From Marinifilum_A sediminis (GTDB lineage: Bacteria; Bacteroidota; Bacteroidia; Bacteroidales; Marinifilaceae), in NCBI GenBank assembly GCA_947496465.1, contig CANMCX010000001.1, forward strand, positions 682,001 to 746,000: a stretch of DNA of 64,000 nucleotides, read 5' to 3'. Position 1 is the first letter of the stretch. Every line of letters starts with the position of its first letter. The notes under the pieces are model-generated. The model was not told the origin of the DNA. It saw only the letters and a list, made by a program, of their open reading frames with translations, and made no database searches. This document shows positions 1 through 8,463 of this stretch, one piece after another. Position numbers and translations under genes: made by a program.

Positions 1-198
1 GGATATTTTCATTGTGATTGAAGAAGATTAATACTCCCTTTCTTCAGTGTAGAATCTTTATACCTCCAAATAAATATTTTTAGTAGAGTATCTTTTCTAA
101 ACTTAGTATACTATCTTTTTAACACTTACTAGAGTAATTGTTGAATTTTAAATATACTCTCCTTAAAAAACTCACTATAGTTCAATTCATTAAATAAA
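1..198. other. AT-rich non-coding stretch
   Basis: No open frame with coding character, tRNA or long repeat is seen in this stretch at the window edge. It holds a few loose repeats of TAGAGTA/TAGTATA type that are unremarkable at this base composition. It lies beyond the terminator of the leftward glycosyltransferase gene. Confidence 0.6.
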
Positions 199-224
199 AA
201 AAGAGAGTTCTAAAACTCCCTTTT
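199..224 (-). terminator. terminator of the glycosyltransferase gene
   Basis: Inverted repeat with an 11-base stem containing one mismatch (arms AAAAGAGAGTT and AACTCCCTTTT). Read leftwards it is followed by a run of T, as expected for an intrinsic terminator just past the stop codon at 248. Confidence 0.75.
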
Positions 225-247
225 ATATATTTTCAAACTGTTTATAA

Positions 248-1516
248 TTAATCCCGCTTTTCGTATTCCCTATAAATTTCCAGCAACTCTTTTGCCGAAT
301 AAATTCCTTTGGTATCGATTCCTAAATCAGCTAATAACTGTTTAGCACAAACAACAATACTCTCCTCATCGATAAACTGTTCGTGAACATTGTTCAGATA
401 CTTCAATACTTTAAAGGCATTGAAGGCAGCAAAAAATTTCTTTCTAAATGTTTCTATCGAAGCACAGTTCTTATTGATTTCGTCCAAAGCTTCAAAGAAG
501 TTATCTTCTTTCAAATAACTGCGAACCGATCCTGGCAGAGATACCAACAAATCATTCAAATAAGTATCGTAATCGACTCCAAAAAAATCATCGACCTTAT
601 CGAAAAAGGATTTCAATTCTTTAAAAGCAGAATAATTGTAGGTTTGATAATCAACAATTCCCTCATCAACAAAAGTGGAAATAGCTTTTCCTGTACCAAA
701 AGGAACTCGATCGGAAACTCTCGGTGATGGAATAACACGCGTAGTATTGATTTCGTAAAACTTTCCAAGCGGAATGATCTTTTGTAAGAAATAAAAATCC
801 TCTCCTGCCTGTCGGCGATTCATTCCTCCTTGCTTGATGTATGCACTAGCGGATACTGCAAAGCTAGATCCTACCGTATGAAATGCATGTGGGTGACCAG
901 CAAAACGCATCGCCAACATGTAATATCGTAAATACAATTCGTATTGAGAAATGGCATCGTAAATCTGATTTTCAAATTCCTCCCCTTCTAATGGATGCTC
1001 GTAAAAAATATTGGCGCCATTGGCTTTGGGAAATTTCTTAAAAAGCTTCTCTATTTCGGTCAGGTAATTTGCATCGCAAGCAGAATCGGCATCGAAACCT
1101 GTAATGATACCATTTGCCTTATCAATTTTATTGAAACGACTTACCGCCTCATCCATTGCAATCTTTCTAGCAAAACCTACCCCTGCGAATTTCTTTGGCA
1201 AATTGGGTTGATGAATCAGGTAAAATTTTAATTTTTCATCCTGATGCTCTTTCATCCAGGATTCTGCTTCCTCAATAGTTTTTGCATTTTGTGCAAGTTC
1301 TCTTTCACCTGTCTGCTCCCCTGAATTCACAATCACAATTACTTCCACCTCATTTATCGGACGATCACAATTCCATAATGCCTCCAAACTTGGAATCAAA
1401 TCCGGTTCATCGTAACAGGGAATCGTTACAATCATATTCAGTTTTTCCGAAACAGGATCTGAAATGTACTCAGAGTACATTCTTTGTTTCTTTAGGTATT
1501 TATCTGCAAAAGCCAT
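248..1516 (-). CDS. family 2 glycosyltransferase
   Basis: A predicted GT-A fold glycosyltransferase that moves a sugar from a nucleotide-sugar donor; the acceptor is unknown. The donor-binding start of the GT2 domain (MIVTIPCYDEPDLI) lies near residue 28. A DADS motif near residue 142 fits the metal-binding DxD. The protein is 422 residues, with no signal peptide or clear membrane helix, so it is probably cytosolic or peripheral. The ATG at 1516 puts the domain at the usual distance from the N terminus. It stands alone, with its own terminator and a possible promoter at 1668-1675, and is not inside a polysaccharide cluster, so its substrate cannot be guessed. Confidence 0.85.
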   Translation of the reverse strand: MAFADKYLKKQRMYSEYISDPVSEKLNMIVTIPCYDEPDLIPSLEALWNCDRPINEVEVIVIVNSGEQTGERELAQNAKTIEEAESWMKEHQDEKLKFYLIHQPNLPKKFAGVGFARKIAMDEAVSRFNKIDKANGIITGFDADSACDANYLTEIEKLFKKFPKANGANIFYEHPLEGEEFENQIYDAISQYELYLRYYMLAMRFAGHPHAFHTVGSSFAVSASAYIKQGGMNRRQAGEDFYFLQKIIPLGKFYEINTTRVIPSPRVSDRVPFGTGKAISTFVDEGIVDYQTYNYSAFKELKSFFDKVDDFFGVDYDTYLNDLLVSLPGSVRSYLKEDNFFEALDEINKNCASIETFRKKFFAAFNAFKVLKYLNNVHEQFIDEESIVVCAKQLLADLGIDTKGIYSAKELLEIYREYEKRD

Positions 1517-1526
1517 TCTAATTTAA

Positions 1527-1656
1527 ATATGAAATATGAGACGTTAGATATGAGACGATTATCATTCATAATCTTGCTATGACAAGTGACCTATTAGAAA
1601 TAGACTGGTGTTTTATCACATTTCCATCTAATATCTCACATCTATAATCTCATTTC
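1527..1656. repeat. imperfect inverted repeat built of 14-base units
   Basis: Left side: two tandem 14-base units starting ATATGAGACG (about 1534-1561). Right side: two tandem units of the same kind in the other orientation (about 1626-1656, ATCTAATATCTCAC then ATCTATAATCTCAT). About 65 bases of unrelated sequence lie between. The arrangement resembles the small dispersed intergenic repeats common in Bacteroidota genomes. It lies in the predicted 5' leader of the glycosyltransferase gene. Confidence 0.55.
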
Positions 1657-1667
1657 TGTTAAAGCGG

Positions 1668-1675
1668 CAAAGATA
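1668..1675 (-). promoter_or_regulatory. candidate -7 box for the glycosyltransferase
   Basis: Read leftwards this is TATCTTTG, an exact match to the Bacteroidota -7 consensus TAnnTTTG. No TTG at the ideal -33 spacing was found. The leader would be about 145 bases long and would contain the inverted repeat. Confidence 0.4.
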
Positions 1676-1682
1676 CAAAAAA

Positions 1683-1711
1683 GGGCAGATAGCTTAAATG
1701 CCAATCTGCCC
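1683..1711 (-). terminator. terminator of the ompH-like gene
   Basis: Perfect 8-base arms GGGCAGAT and ATCTGCCC with a 13-base loop, followed on the minus strand by six T. It sits 23 bases past the stop of the OmpH-like gene. Confidence 0.85.
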
Positions 1712-1733
1712 CATATATTTTTGATATTTTATA

Positions 1734-2321
1734 TTACTTAGCTTCCGGAGTATATCTCGCGTTTAAGCCATCAAGAACTTCTTTAGTAATATCCAATCCA
1801 TCTTGCGATAACAACACATTTCCACCTTTAGTAGTACTCAAAATTAAACTGTAGTTATGAGTTGAATTGTACTCTTTCAAGTAGTTGGTTACGCTATCGA
1901 ATAAACGCTTGCTGTTCTCGTTTTGCTCACCCATTAATTGTGCGCTTAATTCACGATCTAACTGTTGTAAGTTCTGCTGCTTTGCAATTAATTTTTGCTG
2001 AGCTTCTTCGGCTCTTTGGCGTGACAAGAAACCATTGTTTTGAAGCTTTCGCTGAAACTCCATAGCTTCTTTCTCTAATTTCTGTGCTTTAAAGTTGAAA
2101 TCAGTTCTTGAATCTTCCTGCTTCTTTAGAAATTTCTCATTTAAATCACGAGAAAAATTATAATTGTTAAGCAATGAATCTGTATTGATGTACACTACAG
2201 CACCTTCGCCTGCTACCGATTTAACTTCTTTTGTCTCTTCTTTACCAGAGAATTGAACAAAGTAAAGAATTGCTACAGCAACAACTAACACAGCATTTAA
2301 TGCAATAGATAAATTTTTCAT
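1734..2321 (-). CDS. OmpH/Skp-family periplasmic chaperone
   Basis: Skp-like proteins bind unfolded outer-membrane proteins in the periplasm and deliver them to the BAM complex. The 195-residue protein starts with a hydrophobic segment (residues 4-24) acting as signal peptide or membrane anchor. A VVYINTDSLLNNY segment follows near residue 42, typical of the first Skp strand, then a long Lys/Glu/Gln-rich helical region (about 55-140) that would form the coiled-coil tentacles, and a final strand region. It is separate from the bamA-linked ompH pair at 26-27 kb, so it is a third paralog in this window. The anchor lacks an obvious cleavage site, so it may stay membrane-tethered. Confidence 0.85.
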   Translation of the reverse strand: MKNLSIALNAVLVVAVAILYFVQFSGKEETKEVKSVAGEGAVVYINTDSLLNNYNFSRDLNEKFLKKQEDSRTDFNFKAQKLEKEAMEFQRKLQNNGFLSRQRAEEAQQKLIAKQQNLQQLDRELSAQLMGEQNENSKRLFDSVTNYLKEYNSTHNYSLILSTTKGGNVLLSQDGLDITKEVLDGLNARYTPEAK

Positions 2322-2405
2322 AGGTATTTTAGAATTTAATTTTCAAGTTTTATCAGATATCCTAATAACAAAGGGCAGATATCTTGTCTTTTTGATTTTG
2401 CCTAA

Positions 2406-2413
2406 CAAATATA
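2406..2413 (-). promoter_or_regulatory. candidate -7 box for the ompH-like gene
   Basis: Reads TATATTTG on the minus strand, an exact TAnnTTTG match about 85 bases upstream of the start codon. No good -33 element was found. Confidence 0.4.
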
Positions 2414-2585
2414 GCTTTTCTAAGGAGACTAAAAAATACTTATTCATTCAAAATTTACACTTATATAATTACTGCTTATCAAACTGGTCAAATTTTTATA
2501 TGCTGATAAACATCATTCTTTTTTTTCTTCATACTATTTACATTGTGATCAAGAAAAAAACAATAACCATTAAAAATTATACCCA

Positions 2586-3497
2586 ATGTTCAATAAACTT
2601 ATAGCAGCAACCCTACCCTATATGCCTAAAAAGTTAGTATGGATTTTTTCGAAAAGATACATCGCAGGTGAAACCATACAGGATGCTGTAAACGAATCAA
2701 AAAAACTAAACGATCAAGGCATTAAAGTTACCGTAGACTTATTAGGTGAATTTATTAAAAACTTAGATCAGGCAACTGAAAATAAAGAAGCCTATCTTGA
2801 GATAATTGAAACTTTTGAAGCCAATAAAATTGACGGAAACTACTCAGTAAAACCTACATTTTTTGGTTTATTAATTGATGAAGAAGTTTGCTATCAAAAC
2901 ATCAGGACTGTTGTTGCTAAAGCTGCAGAATACAACAATTTCATTCGTATAGATATGGAAGATTCTCCTTGTGTTGATAAAGAAATTGCCATGTTTAGAA
3001 AACTTAAGGCTGAATTTCCTAATAATGTTGGTTTAGTAGTTCAGGCTTATCTGAAAAGAACACTAGACGATCTGCAAAACATGATGGACATGCAGAACGG
3101 AACTTCCAACCTAAATTACCGTTTGTGTAAAGGTATTTATGTTGAGCCTGAAGAAATTGCTTATAAAAAATACGAAGAAATCAACGAGAATTTTGTGAAA
3201 GATTTGGAGTTCATGTTTGCCAACAAGGTGTACCCTGGTATTGCAACTCATGATAAACCATTAGTTGAAGGAGCTTACAAATTGATTGAAAAGTATAATG
3301 TTCCAAAAGATCAGTACGAATTCCAAATGCTATACGGAGTTACTCCAGAACTAAGAAAATCGATACTCGATAAAGGTCACAGCATGAGAGTTTACGTTCC
3401 ATTCGGAAAAGATTGGTTTGGTTATTCAACTCGCAGGTTAAAAGAAAATCCTAAAATGGCTATGCTAATAATAAAAGCTTTATTTAGTAGAGGATAA
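2586..3497 (+). CDS. proline dehydrogenase
   Basis: FAD enzyme that oxidises L-proline to 1-pyrroline-5-carboxylate and passes electrons to the quinone pool. At 303 residues it matches the short monofunctional type rather than the bifunctional PutA. Visible family features are the VTVDLLGEF strand near residue 47, the IDMED segment near residue 120, the VQAYLKRT strand near residue 157, the RLCKGIY motif near residue 181, and a C-terminal YSTRRLKENP with the paired arginines that bind substrate carboxylate. No P5C dehydrogenase gene lies next to it. A bidirectional hairpin follows the stop codon. Confidence 0.92.
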   Translation: MFNKLIAATLPYMPKKLVWIFSKRYIAGETIQDAVNESKKLNDQGIKVTVDLLGEFIKNLDQATENKEAYLEIIETFEANKIDGNYSVKPTFFGLLIDEEVCYQNIRTVVAKAAEYNNFIRIDMEDSPCVDKEIAMFRKLKAEFPNNVGLVVQAYLKRTLDDLQNMMDMQNGTSNLNYRLCKGIYVEPEEIAYKKYEEINENFVKDLEFMFANKVYPGIATHDKPLVEGAYKLIEKYNVPKDQYEFQMLYGVTPELRKSILDKGHSMRVYVPFGKDWFGYSTRRLKENPKMAMLIIKALFSRG

Positions 3498-3499
3498 AT

Positions 3500-3527
3500 A
3501 AAAAGCGGTGAAAATTCACCGCTTTTT
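3500..3527. terminator. bidirectional terminator
   Basis: Perfect 13-base arms AAAAAGCGGTGAA / TTCACCGCTTTTT with a 2-base loop and T runs on both strands. It lies between the convergent proline dehydrogenase gene and the gene ending at 3528. Confidence 0.92.
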
Positions 3528-4241
3528 TTATTTCCCTTCCTTAATGCCGTACCTGTACATCTGCTTTAAAGTTGTTACCTCTTTATCTGTTACAATATTA
3601 TCAGGAATTTTAAGATCTCGCTTTCGTTTTAATCGTTTAATTTCAGGCAAAGTTCTATCAGTACTCAATCCTGCAACCATCTCGGTAGGTACCATAGTCT
3701 TATTCTGGCTTTCAACCACATGCTGGTTGATTAGTAAATCTGTATTTGCTTTCGCATCCATCTTTTCCGGTCGTGTGGTTAATGCCTGATAAGTAGCAGA
3801 ATTTACATTGTTTTTTGCTCTAACATATTCAGGAGTATTCACTTTTGCATTAATGAATGCCTCCTTAAAATTACCAAAACGTGGCAAAATCAATACTTCC
3901 TGAAGAGCAACTGTATCCTTGGTCATAAATACTCCAAACAAATAAGTTTCTTGTTTCAGCGTATCGCTAACAATTAAATTAACATCCTGATAACCAACAT
4001 ATGAATAACGAATGGTATCACCTGAATTCACCCAAAACGAAAATCGACCAAAAGCATTCGATGTTCCTGCCTGTTTTGTATTCACTTTGTAATGTGCATA
4101 AGGCAGAGTTGTTAATTCTTTTTGATCCATTACAGCACCAGTGAAAAATATTGAATCGGCTCTTAATTTCTGAGCTGAAAGTAAATCAGACACCAAAATC
4201 AAGCAAACAAATGCCAGGCCACTAATAATTAACTTTTTCAT
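3528..4241 (-). CDS. secreted protein with carboxypeptidase-regulatory-like domain
   Basis: The 237-residue protein has a signal peptide (about residues 1-23). It then has a CarboxypepD_reg-like beta-sandwich (about 30-120), shown by the pattern 'AFGRFSFWVNSGDTIRYSYVGY', described here by its key residues F, G, D and the SYVGY turn. This is the fold found in front of TonB-dependent receptors, but here there is no barrel. The C-terminal third is charged and without clear homology. The function is unknown; a role at the cell surface or periplasm is an inference. It is convergent with proline dehydrogenase and follows the nitroreductase gene by 41 bases on the same strand. Confidence 0.7.
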   Translation of the reverse strand: MKKLIISGLAFVCLILVSDLLSAQKLRADSIFFTGAVMDQKELTTLPYAHYKVNTKQAGTSNAFGRFSFWVNSGDTIRYSYVGYQDVNLIVSDTLKQETYLFGVFMTKDTVALQEVLILPRFGNFKEAFINAKVNTPEYVRAKNNVNSATYQALTTRPEKMDAKANTDLLINQHVVESQNKTMVPTEMVAGLSTDRTLPEIKRLKRKRDLKIPDNIVTDKEVTTLKQMYRYGIKEGK

Positions 4242-4282
4242 TTGAAAATATTTTTAAAACCAATAAAAAACTTGGTCGTTAT

Positions 4283-4855
4283 TTATAATTCTCCCAATAT
4301 AATTTCATCAAGAGCTCTTTTGGGAACATGATGAACACCTTTTTCATCACGCCAATATTTAATATCATCATCTTTCATTTCTTCAATTACCACTTCCTCT
4401 TTTGGTTTTCCTAAAGCAATAACCTGAATAATTTTATTTCCTTCCTCAGTACTAACGATAGAACTAAGTTCTTTATTTTTAAATGCACGAATAATGCATC
4501 CGCCAAATCCATCTTCTACAGCTCCTAACAACAAATTCTGTGCTGCAATTCCATCATCACTAAAAAAATTCTCACCTATTTTTTCATCATTAAACATGAT
4601 TACATAAGCCGATGGTCTTTCTCCCTTTACAGGTCCCGACCAATCCTTCAAATATCCTGCCCAAGCTAAAGTTTCAAATACTTTTTCTCTCTTTTCTTCA
4701 GATAATATCACTTTATACTTCAAACTTTGTGCATTTCTCCCCGATGCGCCCAATCGAGCCAGATCAATCCAGCCTCTAATTTGTTCTGATGAAATGGTAA
4801 CATCTTCAAAAAATCTCCTGTAACTTCTGTTCTTAGCAACTAATTCTTTTAACAT
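4283..4855 (-). CDS. nitroreductase-family flavoprotein
   Basis: Likely FMN-dependent NAD(P)H oxidoreductase of the nitroreductase fold; the real substrate is unknown. The 190-residue protein opens with NRSYRRF near residue 9, the phosphate-binding arginine motif of the family. ARLGASGRNAQSLKY (about 33-47) is the usual 'S-x-N-x-Q' FMN contact, and GGCIIRAF occurs near residue 118. The C-terminal half is less conserved and contains VIALGKPKEE. Both ends look complete. It may share a transcript with the downstream gene at 3528-4241. Confidence 0.85.
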   Translation of the reverse strand: MLKELVAKNRSYRRFFEDVTISSEQIRGWIDLARLGASGRNAQSLKYKVILSEEKREKVFETLAWAGYLKDWSGPVKGERPSAYVIMFNDEKIGENFFSDDGIAAQNLLLGAVEDGFGGCIIRAFKNKELSSIVSTEEGNKIIQVIALGKPKEEVVIEEMKDDDIKYWRDEKGVHHVPKRALDEIILGEL

Positions 4856-4956
4856 TATTTAATTTAAAATCTTATTAATTTATATTTTATTTGCACGATC
4901 AATACTCCACTACGGTATAAAATAATTGATTTTTCTTTATTGATCAAAGAATTCAT

Positions 4957-4964
4957 CAAATCTA
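4957..4964 (-). promoter_or_regulatory. candidate -7 box for the nitroreductase gene
   Basis: TAGATTTG on the minus strand, an exact TAnnTTTG match about 100 bases upstream of the start. No clear -33 partner was found. Confidence 0.35.
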
Positions 4965-5020
4965 TTTTATCTTTATTCTAAACACAACTAGGTATTTAAC
5001 TGTTAACACCTGCTAATCAA

Positions 5021-6121
5021 ATGCTAAGTCTTAAGAAATCTACGAAAGATAAAATAAAGAGTTTTCTCACTATTAACGCCATTTGGATTCTATTGATCTA
5101 TCTGTGGAATTTTCTACAAATGAATCCGGAAGTAGATATTCCAGTAGAACTTAAAGATCCTTTTAAGGAGAGAATGGAAGGATTAAATCTATTATTAGCT
5201 GGTCTTTTAATGGGAACCATATTTAGTTTGATGAATATGAGAATAAACAAGAAGCAAGATCAATTGAGGAAACAATCATATGGTCGAATAATTCTTACTT
5301 ACAGCATTATGCATATCGTGCTAACGGTATTTAGTATTTTCGTAATTGGTATTCTCTCTCAATACATAATTGAAGGGGAAATCAGTAGATCTGATATTTT
5401 AGATATTAAAGCATTCGTGAAATCAAGTAATTTCTTTAAAATCTTAATTTATACCTACCTGGTCAGTTCAGGAATAATCCTTATGCAGATCATCAATCAA
5501 AAATTTGGACCTGGTGTACTTATCGATCTGCTCTTAGGTAAATTTCGTAATCCTAAAGAAACCAAATTGATTTTTCTGTTCATGGATCTAAAATCATCAA
5601 CCACTTATGCGGAAAAACTAGGTCATGTAAAATACAGTGAATTAATTCAAGACTGTTTTACAGATTTAACTAATGCAGTAAAAGAATATGATGCAACAAT
5701 TTATCAATACATTGGTGATGAAGTTGTATTAATGTGGCCTTATCATGAAGGAATCAAAAATTTAAACTGTATCAAAGTTTTTTATCGATTTAAAGAATTA
5801 ATACAAAATAAATCGGAGCATTATCTTAAAAACTATGGTTTTCTCCCACAATTTAAAGCTGGATTAAATGGTGGCACCCTTATGGCTGCAGAGGTCGGTG
5901 TAATTAAAAGATCTGTTGCATATCATGGAGATGTAATAAATACCGCTGCACGTATTCAAGGTGTATGTAATTCGTTCCGGGAAGAATTTTTGGCATCAAA
6001 ATTGATAGTTAGCGAACTGGAAAACCAAAATACCTTTAGCTATAGTTTTATAGATAACATTCAGTTAAAGGGAAAAAAAGAAAAAGTAAGTATATTCAAA
6101 GTAAACAAATCCCACTTATAA
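5021..6121 (+). CDS. membrane-bound class III adenylate/guanylate cyclase-like protein
   Basis: The 366-residue protein has about four N-terminal membrane helices (roughly residues 15-33, 55-72, 88-116, 138-158). A class III cyclase homology domain follows (about 180-362). The two metal-binding aspartates are D189 in FLFMDLKSS and D233 in YIGDE. The transition-state Asn and Arg are N307 and R311 in INTAARI. The usual purine-selecting Lys is replaced by Q229, and the second selecting position falls on A300, so the nucleotide used cannot be predicted. The fold suggests an active second-messenger enzyme controlled by its membrane part. No cNMP-binding protein is adjacent; an outer-membrane protein gene follows closely. 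Confidence 0.82.
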   Translation: MLSLKKSTKDKIKSFLTINAIWILLIYLWNFLQMNPEVDIPVELKDPFKERMEGLNLLLAGLLMGTIFSLMNMRINKKQDQLRKQSYGRIILTYSIMHIVLTVFSIFVIGILSQYIIEGEISRSDILDIKAFVKSSNFFKILIYTYLVSSGIILMQIINQKFGPGVLIDLLLGKFRNPKETKLIFLFMDLKSSTTYAEKLGHVKYSELIQDCFTDLTNAVKEYDATIYQYIGDEVVLMWPYHEGIKNLNCIKVFYRFKELIQNKSEHYLKNYGFLPQFKAGLNGGTLMAAEVGVIKRSVAYHGDVINTAARIQGVCNSFREEFLASKLIVSELENQNTFSYSFIDNIQLKGKKEKVSIFKVNKSHL

Positions 6122-6145
6122 TTGTTTCTATACAAATTTAATATC

Positions 6146-7030
6146 ATGCACAAAAAGTTAATTTTATTATCGATCGTATTCTTTATCACATCCTACGTTG
6201 CCCAAGCTCAATTTAATAAAGAAAGATATGGAGCAGATTATACTTTTATAGGTAAAGGTAATTCAGATGAAGGAGGAGATGTCTCTTTTGAAAAGTATGA
6301 CTTTAGAATTACTTTCCCTAAAAAGTTAAAAAATCCAGGTTCGAGGCTCTTTCACAAATTTGAATATGCTAAAACCAATATCGATTATGGTACAACTCCA
6401 ATTGTAGATGCAGAACTAGAAAGTTTCCATTCTATTTCTTACACTTTTGGTTTTGCAAAACCATTAAAAAATGGATGGTATTTTAATGCTTTCATTAGTC
6501 CTAGCGTGGCTTCAAATTTTGAATCATCTATTAATTTTGATGAATTAAATTTGTTTGGAATGGCTTTGTTTACAAAACCAATAAATAAACAGAAAAATCT
6601 AATGCTAAGTTTAGGTGCATTGTATTCAAATTCATTAGGATTTCCAGCGCCATTACCTGTTGTAAGTTTAATGTGGAAGCCAAATAATAAGTGGACAATT
6701 AACTTTGGATTTCCAAGATTTGATATCAACTACAAAGCAAGTGAATCGACTCTAATAGGAACCAATTTAATTCTAGCTGGGGAAAATTTCACCTTAACGG
6801 ATGATATTGTTGCTGACGGAAGCGATCAAAAAGTTGATAACATTCGTATGATGAATGTTGCCGTAGGTTTGTTCTTAAATCAAAAAATTACAAAAAAGAT
6901 TAGCCTTAACGTGAATTCAGGTTACACATTGACACGAAATTTTGAATTTAATGATGGCTCTGATAAAGTAGTAGATTTTGACTTGGATAACAATTTATAT
7001 ATCAAAGCAGGATTCTCGATAGGATTATAA
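6146..7030 (+). CDS. outer-membrane beta-barrel protein (DUF6268-like)
   Basis: The start is set at the ATG at 6146, because the signal peptide (MHKKLILLSIVFF..., cleaved near AQAQ) begins there; an upstream TTG at 6122 would add eight unneeded residues. The mature part of about 270 residues is rich in alternating aromatic/polar strands and ends in a typical outer-membrane C terminus (IKAGFSIGL). It resembles the DUF6268 family of unknown barrels. Its start lies only 25 bases past the cyclase stop, so the two are probably co-transcribed. Function unknown. Confidence 0.75.
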   Translation: MHKKLILLSIVFFITSYVAQAQFNKERYGADYTFIGKGNSDEGGDVSFEKYDFRITFPKKLKNPGSRLFHKFEYAKTNIDYGTTPIVDAELESFHSISYTFGFAKPLKNGWYFNAFISPSVASNFESSINFDELNLFGMALFTKPINKQKNLMLSLGALYSNSLGFPAPLPVVSLMWKPNNKWTINFGFPRFDINYKASESTLIGTNLILAGENFTLTDDIVADGSDQKVDNIRMMNVAVGLFLNQKITKKISLNVNSGYTLTRNFEFNDGSDKVVDFDLDNNLYIKAGFSIGL

Positions 7031-7049
7031 ATAAACTTTTTATAGCAGT

Positions 7050-7080
7050 AAAAGGGGATTTCAATCAGAAATCCCCTTTT
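7050..7080. terminator. bidirectional terminator
   Basis: Perfect 13-base arms AAAAGGGGATTTC / GAAATCCCCTTTT with a 5-base loop. It separates the convergent barrel gene and Fe-type superoxide dismutase gene. Confidence 0.92.
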
Positions 7081-7104
7081 TATTTTAGATATTTTACTAC
7101 AAGA

Positions 7105-7686
7105 TTATTCTTCAAATCGTTTTTCAATAACTCCCCAATTAAGAATACTCCAAAAATTCTCAATATATTTCGGACGAGCATTTTGAGTATCTAAATAATA
7201 TGCATGTTCCCATACATCCATTGTTAAAATTGGCTTATATCCGTCACGTAATGGAGTGCCTGCATTTGATTTTTTAATTATACTCAACTTTCCTGCAGAA
7301 TCAACTACTAACCAAACCCAGCCGGAACCAAAAAGAGTGGCACCAGCTTTCGAGAATTCTTCTTTAAAAGCATCAAAAGAAGTAAACTTATCCTTTATCG
7401 CTTTTAGTAATGATCCCTTTGGTTCACCTCCTCCATTAGGTAGAAACGCTTCAAAGTAAAACGTATGATTGTATACTTGTGCTCCATTATTAAAAATTCC
7501 ACCTTCGGAATGCTTCACAATATCTTCAAGACTTGCTATTTCAAATGCAGTACCTTTAATCAGTTTGTTTAGGTTTGTTACGTAAGCCTGATGGTGCTTT
7601 CCATAATGATACTCTAATGTTTTTTGACTAATGTGTGGCTCAAGATCACTTAAACCATAAGGCAATTTAGGTAGTTTGTGTTCCAT
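7105..7686 (-). CDS. sodB: superoxide dismutase, Fe type
   Basis: Converts superoxide to oxygen and hydrogen peroxide in the cytoplasm. The 193-residue protein carries the metal ligands H27, H74, D157 and H161. The signature separating metal types is iron-like: Gln70 in GAQVYNH and NAGTPL at 141-146, as in E. coli SodB rather than SodA. It lies directly downstream of a second dismutase gene of Mn type on the same strand, with a strong terminator between them, so the two are probably transcribed separately. Metal use by Bacteroidota enzymes can be cambialistic, so the iron assignment needs measurement. Confidence 0.92.
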   Translation of the reverse strand: MEHKLPKLPYGLSDLEPHISQKTLEYHYGKHHQAYVTNLNKLIKGTAFEIASLEDIVKHSEGGIFNNGAQVYNHTFYFEAFLPNGGGEPKGSLLKAIKDKFTSFDAFKEEFSKAGATLFGSGWVWLVVDSAGKLSIIKKSNAGTPLRDGYKPILTMDVWEHAYYLDTQNARPKYIENFWSILNWGVIEKRFEE

Positions 7687-7757
7687 GATTTTGCTTTTTT
7701 GATTTAAGCTTTAATTTCACAATAAAAATTCAATTATTCAATAAAAAAATACAAAAA

Positions 7758-7784
7758 GGCCGATTCTAAAATTAGAACCGGCCC
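7758..7784 (-). terminator. terminator of the Mn-type sod gene
   Basis: A 12-base stem with one mismatch (GGCCG..TTCTAA / TTAGAA..CGGCC), followed on the minus strand by TTTTTGTATTTTTT. Confidence 0.88.
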
Positions 7785-7810
7785 CAAAATCAAAAAAACA
7801 ATAAACAAAA

Positions 7811-8413
7811 CTAATCCTGAAAGCGTTTAGCCACTTCCTCCCAATTTACTACTTCCCAAAAAACTGAGATGTAGTCTGGTCTTTTATTCTGAAACTTTAA
7901 ATAATATGCATGTTCCCAAACATCTAATCCTAAAATTGGTGTTCCCTTTACATCGGCAACATCCATAAGCGGATTATCCTGGTTTGCAGTAGATGACACA
8001 ACTAGTTTTCCGTCAGCCTGCTTTACTAGCCAAGCCCAACCCGAACCAAATCTAGTTGCTGCTGCTTTGGCAAATATTTCCTTAAATGAATCAAACGATC
8101 CAAAATCTTTTTCGATAGCTGCAAATAAATCACCGGTTGGTTTTCCTCCACCATTTGGTGACATAACCTTCCAAAACAAGTCGTGATTAAAAAAACCTCC
8201 ACCATTATTTCGAACGGCTACTGAATGTTTTGAAATATTTTCAAGAATACTTTCAATACTTTCACCTTCTAAATTGGTTCCAGCAATTGCAACATTTAAA
8301 TTATTTGTATATCCCGCATGATGTTTTGAGTGATGAATCTCCATCGTTCTAGCATCTATATGCGGCTCTAATCCGTCGTATGAATAAGCTAACTCTGGTA
8401 GCTTAAAAGCCAT
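7811..8413 (-). CDS. sodA: superoxide dismutase, Mn type
   Basis: A second Fe/Mn-family superoxide dismutase. The ATG at 8413 is preferred (MAFKLPELAY, 200 residues); a GTG at 8434 would add seven residues not found in the family. Metal ligands are H27, H77, D164 and H168. The type signature is manganese-like: Gly73 where the Fe form has Gln, and Gln145 in STANQDNPL, matching E. coli SodA. With its Fe-type neighbour it gives the cell a tandem pair of differing metal preference, useful when iron supply or oxygen changes. A well-formed promoter lies just upstream. Confidence 0.92.
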   Translation of the reverse strand: MAFKLPELAYSYDGLEPHIDARTMEIHHSKHHAGYTNNLNVAIAGTNLEGESIESILENISKHSVAVRNNGGGFFNHDLFWKVMSPNGGGKPTGDLFAAIEKDFGSFDSFKEIFAKAAATRFGSGWAWLVKQADGKLVVSSTANQDNPLMDVADVKGTPILGLDVWEHAYYLKFQNKRPDYISVFWEVVNWEEVAKRFQD

Positions 8414-8463
8414 ATATGTATCTGTTTTACTCACAATATTGATCTATTTTATTAACACTAAAA

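Noticed and set aside
383..1521. Several plus-strand frames opposite the glycosyltransferase gene
   Set aside because: They are shadows of a long conserved gene on the other strand and have no domain features.
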